Shown piece by piece: positions 33,206 to 35,857 of a stretch of 35,857 nucleotides of DNA. This DNA is from Planctomycetota bacterium. Lineage in GTDB: Bacteria > Planctomycetota > Phycisphaerae > Phycisphaerales > SM1A02. Location: assembly GCA_016873115.1 (NCBI GenBank), contig VGYB01000020.1:1-35857 (forward strand). The letters are read 5' to 3'. A program made the translations under genes and the position numbers. Each line of letters begins with the position of its first letter. The first letter of the stretch is position 1. The notes below the pieces were generated by a model that was not told the origin of the DNA, did not search any database, and saw only the letters and a program-made list of their open reading frames with translations.

Positions 33206-35254
33206 ATGAGCCAGGGGATCAGCAGCGGCCTGAGCGAATCGCGCATCTTCCCGCCCAGTGAGGCGTTCCTGCGCAGTTCAGGCGCGCGTCCGCATGTGGC
33301 GAGCCTCGCTGAGTACCACGCCCTCTGGACACGCTCGATCGAGGATCCCCGGGGATTCTGGGGCGAAGTCGCGCGTGGGTTCGACTGGTTCACGCCCTTC
33401 ACCAGCGTGCTCGATTGGCACTGCCCCGATGCGCGATGGTTCGACGGCGGCACCCTGAATGCCTGCCACAATTGCGTCGACCGCCAGGTCAACGCCGGCC
33501 ACGGCGACGAGATCGCGATCATCTGGGAGGGCGAACCGGGTTGGCAGGCCGACGCGGCGAGCGCGTACACCGGGGGCTTCAGCGCGGGCGACCGCGCCCT
33601 CTCCACGCGCCACGGGCACGCCGTGCGCCACATCACCTACCGGCAGTTGCGGGAGGAGACCTCTCGCCTGGCCAACGCGCTTCGAGCACTCGGCGTGCGC
33701 AAGGGCGATGTCGTCACCCTGTACATGGGCATGGTGCCCGAGCTCGCGATCGCCGTGCTGGCCTGCGCACGCATCGGTGCCGCGCACAGCGTGATCTTCG
33801 GCGGCTTCGCCGCCCCTGCGATCGTCGACCGCGTCGCCGATGCGCAGAGCCGAGTCATCATCACCTGCGATGGCGCGTGGCGACGCGGATCCATCGTGCC
33901 GCTCAAGACCAATGTGGACGACGCCTGCAAGGGCGCACCGTCCATCGAGCATGTGATCGTGCTGCGCCGCACAGGCCACGATGTGCCGATGCACGCCGGC
34001 CGCGACCACTGGTGGCATGAACTCGTGGCTGCGCAATCGACCGACTGCGCCTGCGAACCGATGGCGAGCGAGGACCCGCTCTTCCTGCTCTACACGAGCG
34101 GCTCGACCGGCAAGCCCAAGGGCATCCGACACACGACGGCCGGCTACTCGATCTTCACCGCCTTCACGGCGCGCATGACCTTCGACCTGCATCCTGGCAC
34201 CGGGCAGGTCTACTTCTGCACCGCCGACATCGGCTGGATCACCGGCCACAGCTACATCGTCTACGGCCTCTTGCCCAATCGCGTGCCGACGCTGATGTAC
34301 GAGGGCGCTCCCAACGCACCCGCGGAGGATCGCTTCTGGTCGATCGTCGAGCGCCACCGCGTCACGCACTTCTACACCGCGCCCACGGCAATCCGCGCCT
34401 TCATGAAGTGGGGCGATGCGCACCCGGCCAAGCACGATCTCTCGAGCCTTCGGCTCCTGGGCACCGTCGGCGAACCGATCAATCCGGAAGCGTGGATGTG
34501 GTACCACCGCATGATCGGCGGCGAGCGATGCCCGATCGTCGACACGATGTGGCAGACCGAGACAGGTGGCCACATCATCACGCCGCTGCCGGGCGCCACG
34601 CCCACCGTGCCCGGCTCCTGCACGCTGCCGATGTTCGGGATCGATGCAGCCATCGTCGATGAACGCGGCGAGGAACTGCCGGCCAATGCCGGCGGCCTGC
34701 TGGTCATCCGCAAGCCCTGGCCCGCGATGCTGCGCGGGATCCATGGCGATCGCCAGCGCTTCATCGACACCTATTGGTCGAAGGTTCCCGGCATGTACGT
34801 GGCCGGCGACGGCGCCCGCCGCGATGAGCGCGGCTACTTCTGGATCATGGGGCGCATCGACGATGTGATCAATGTCTCCGGGCACCGCCTGGGCACGATG
34901 GAAGTCGAGAGCGCGCTGGTCGCGCACGAAGCCGTCGTCGAGGCCGCCGTCGTGGGCATGCCGCACGAGATCAAGGGCACCGGCATCGCGGCCTTCGTCA
35001 CGCTCGGGCCCGGGCACACCGACCGCGCCGGCGATGCCCTGCGCAAGGAACTCCAGGACCATGTGGGCCGTGAGATCGGCGCGATCGCCAAGCCCGACAT
35101 GATCCGCTTCACGCAGGCCCTGCCCAAGACCCGCAGCGGCAAGATCATGCGACGGCTCCTGCGCGACATCGCCGCCGGCAACGAGGTCCGCCAGGACACG
35201 ACCACGCTCGAGGACTTCACCGTGCTCGCCAAGCTGCGCGAGACGGAGGAGTGA
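33206..35254 (+). CDS. acs: Acetyl-CoA synthetase-like AMP-forming ligase
   Basis: The 682-residue enzyme activates a short carboxylic acid (most likely acetate) to its CoA thioester through an acyl-adenylate. Visible motifs are the P-loop [33 protein letters not shown], the adenine-binding [16 protein letters not shown] and the hinge [20 protein letters not shown]. The C-terminal [10 protein letters not shown] carries the catalytic, acetylation-prone Lys646. The short-chain pocket segment [12 protein letters not shown] with Trp at its start fits acetyl- or propionyl-CoA synthetases, and the ~650-residue class size agrees. Acetoacetate or propionate remain possible. The gene ends 7 nt before the convergent prepilin-like gene. 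Confidence 0.92.
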   Translation: MSQGISSGLSESRIFPPSEAFLRSSGARPHVASLAEYHALWTRSIEDPRGFWGEVARGFDWFTPFTSVLDWHCPDARWFDGGTLNACHNCVDRQVNAGHGDEIAIIWEGEPGWQADAASAYTGGFSAGDRALSTRHGHAVRHITYRQLREETSRLANALRALGVRKGDVVTLYMGMVPELAIAVLACARIGAAHSVIFGGFAAPAIVDRVADAQSRVIITCDGAWRRGSIVPLKTNVDDACKGAPSIEHVIVLRRTGHDVPMHAGRDHWWHELVAAQSTDCACEPMASEDPLFLLYTSGSTGKPKGIRHTTAGYSIFTAFTARMTFDLHPGTGQVYFCTADIGWITGHSYIVYGLLPNRVPTLMYEGAPNAPAEDRFWSIVERHRVTHFYTAPTAIRAFMKWGDAHPAKHDLSSLRLLGTVGEPINPEAWMWYHRMIGGERCPIVDTMWQTETGGHIITPLPGATPTVPGSCTLPMFGIDAAIVDERGEELPANAGGLLVIRKPWPAMLRGIHGDRQRFIDTYWSKVPGMYVAGDGARRDERGYFWIMGRIDDVINVSGHRLGTMEVESALVAHEAVVEAAVVGMPHEIKGTGIAAFVTLGPGHTDRAGDALRKELQDHVGREIGAIAKPDMIRFTQALPKTRSGKIMRRLLRDIAAGNEVRQDTTTLEDFTVLAKLRETEE

Positions 35255-35261
35255 GCGCTCG

Positions 35262-35857
35262 CTACGGCAGGATGTGCCAGTCCGGGCGGTCAGCGCCATT
35301 GGCCCAGCGGCGCATGTCGCGCATGCGATCGATCTGCACCGATTCCACGCCACCCGCAGCGTTGACCACCACGACCTCGTCGCCGTGGCGCGCACTCAGG
35401 TTGCCGCAACTGGCGGGTTCGAGCGGGTCGTAGGCCGCAGCCCATCGCGGGGTGGCATCGGCCAGGTACGGCGACTCGACGCGGAAGAATCCCTCGGTGA
35501 TCGAACCGGTGGCCGTGGCGTTCGTGCGCGCGCCAGCGAACACCGTGAGCGACGCAGGATTCACGATCGAACTCAGCCTGGTCACATAGAAGCCCGTCAG
35601 CGGATTCGCGCTCCCGTTGGGGAGCGTGGCCGGCAGGAATCCGTAGCGCTCGCTGTCGCCGCCGACGAACGCGCTGTTCATGCCGAACGCGGGATAGAGG
35701 CTCGTGAAGTAGTAGAACTCGGCAGGGTCGCCGTTCACTAGCTCCTCGAAAGTCTCGCTCGCGCCGCCGAGAAAGAGCCCCCGCATGTCGAACGAGAGGT
35801 AGGGCGCGAGCCGCCACGGCCAGCGGGCCGCGATCGTCGGTCCACCACCGAAGGCAT
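35262..35857 (-). CDS. Prepilin-like protein, C-terminal part (start outside window)
   Basis: The frame is open to the right edge, so 197 codons of the 3' part are visible and the N-terminus is missing; Met at 35786 is probably internal. Visible features are FGGGPTIAARWPWRLAPYLS, GDSERYGF, TNATATGSITEGFFRVESPY and the terminal RHGDEVVVVNAAGGVESVQI. The last matches the pattern of planctomycete prepilin-like (H-X9-DG-CTERM, DUF1559-like) proteins, with AG where DG is usual. Such proteins normally have an N-terminal pilin-type cleavage and methylation motif, which would lie beyond the window. The family call is by pattern and moderate in confidence. Confidence 0.62.
   Translation of the reverse strand, partial: AFGGGPTIAARWPWRLAPYLSFDMRGLFLGGASETFEELVNGDPAEFYYFTSLYPAFGMNSAFVGGDSERYGFLPATLPNGSANPLTGFYVTRLSSIVNPASLTVFAGARTNATATGSITEGFFRVESPYLADATPRWAAAYDPLEPASCGNLSARHGDEVVVVNAAGGVESVQIDRMRDMRRWANGADRPDWHILP

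Noticed and set aside
33278-35395. A ~700-codon minus-strand open frame opposite acs
   Set aside because: Shadow of a conserved enzyme gene; runs through the prepilin-like gene in another frame and has no domain.

Overview
The window is GC-rich, densely packed bacterial DNA with 27 protein-coding genes, two of them cut by the window edges. I see no rRNA, tRNA, CRISPR array, insertion sequence or phage gene. The longest stretch without a gene is the 129 bases at 25810-25938, so no gap exceeds 300 bases. The gene mix suggests a planctomycete, probably of the Phycisphaerae. Pointers are a prepilin-like protein with an H-X9-DG-type C-terminus, a Ser/Thr kinase with a membrane segment and TPR tail, a large secreted beta-propeller protein, and a UDPGP-family UDP-N-acetylhexosamine pyrophosphorylase. 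This is inferred from family resemblance, not from a marker gene.

Layout. Bases 2-3965 (+) hold a type II secretion secretin, cut at its 5' end, and a lipoprotein. Bases 4071-8782 (-) hold a secreted two-propeller protein followed by a small protein dominated by polyaspartate. A short LEA14-like lipoprotein (+) follows. Next are queD-like and ppk1 (-), a phosphohexomutase (+), and a compact minus-strand block reading cysD, cysN(C'), pdxJ, dapA, nudix, Ser/Thr kinase (20595 down to 13369). Divergent from cysD run cysC, phoU-like and a UDP-sugar pyrophosphorylase (+). Then come recJ (-) and adk (+), a five-gene minus operon tpiA-secG-yicC-kinase-like-PDZ (30345 down to 25939), alaS and acs (+), and a prepilin-like gene (-) cut at the right edge.

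How genes fit together. CysD and CysN make APS, which the separate CysC can phosphorylate to PAPS. The APS-kinase domain fused to CysN is truncated. The phosphohexomutase and the pyrophosphorylase could provide two steps towards UDP-GlcNAc. PPK1 and the PhoU-like protein both concern phosphate handling. Secretin and prepilin-like protein both point to type II secretion or pilus machinery.

The most striking pattern is regulatory. All 13 genes that start a transcription unit have a TANNNT box ending 6-11 nt before the start codon, with no obvious Shine-Dalgarno sequence. Several operon-internal genes instead have purine-rich ribosome sites and overlapping stop/start codons. This suggests that leaderless or near-leaderless mRNAs are the norm here. 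Other points of interest are the polyaspartate protein with an internal 57-bp tandem duplication, the duplicated APS kinase, and a QueD homologue lacking the Cys and Asp-His catalytic residues.
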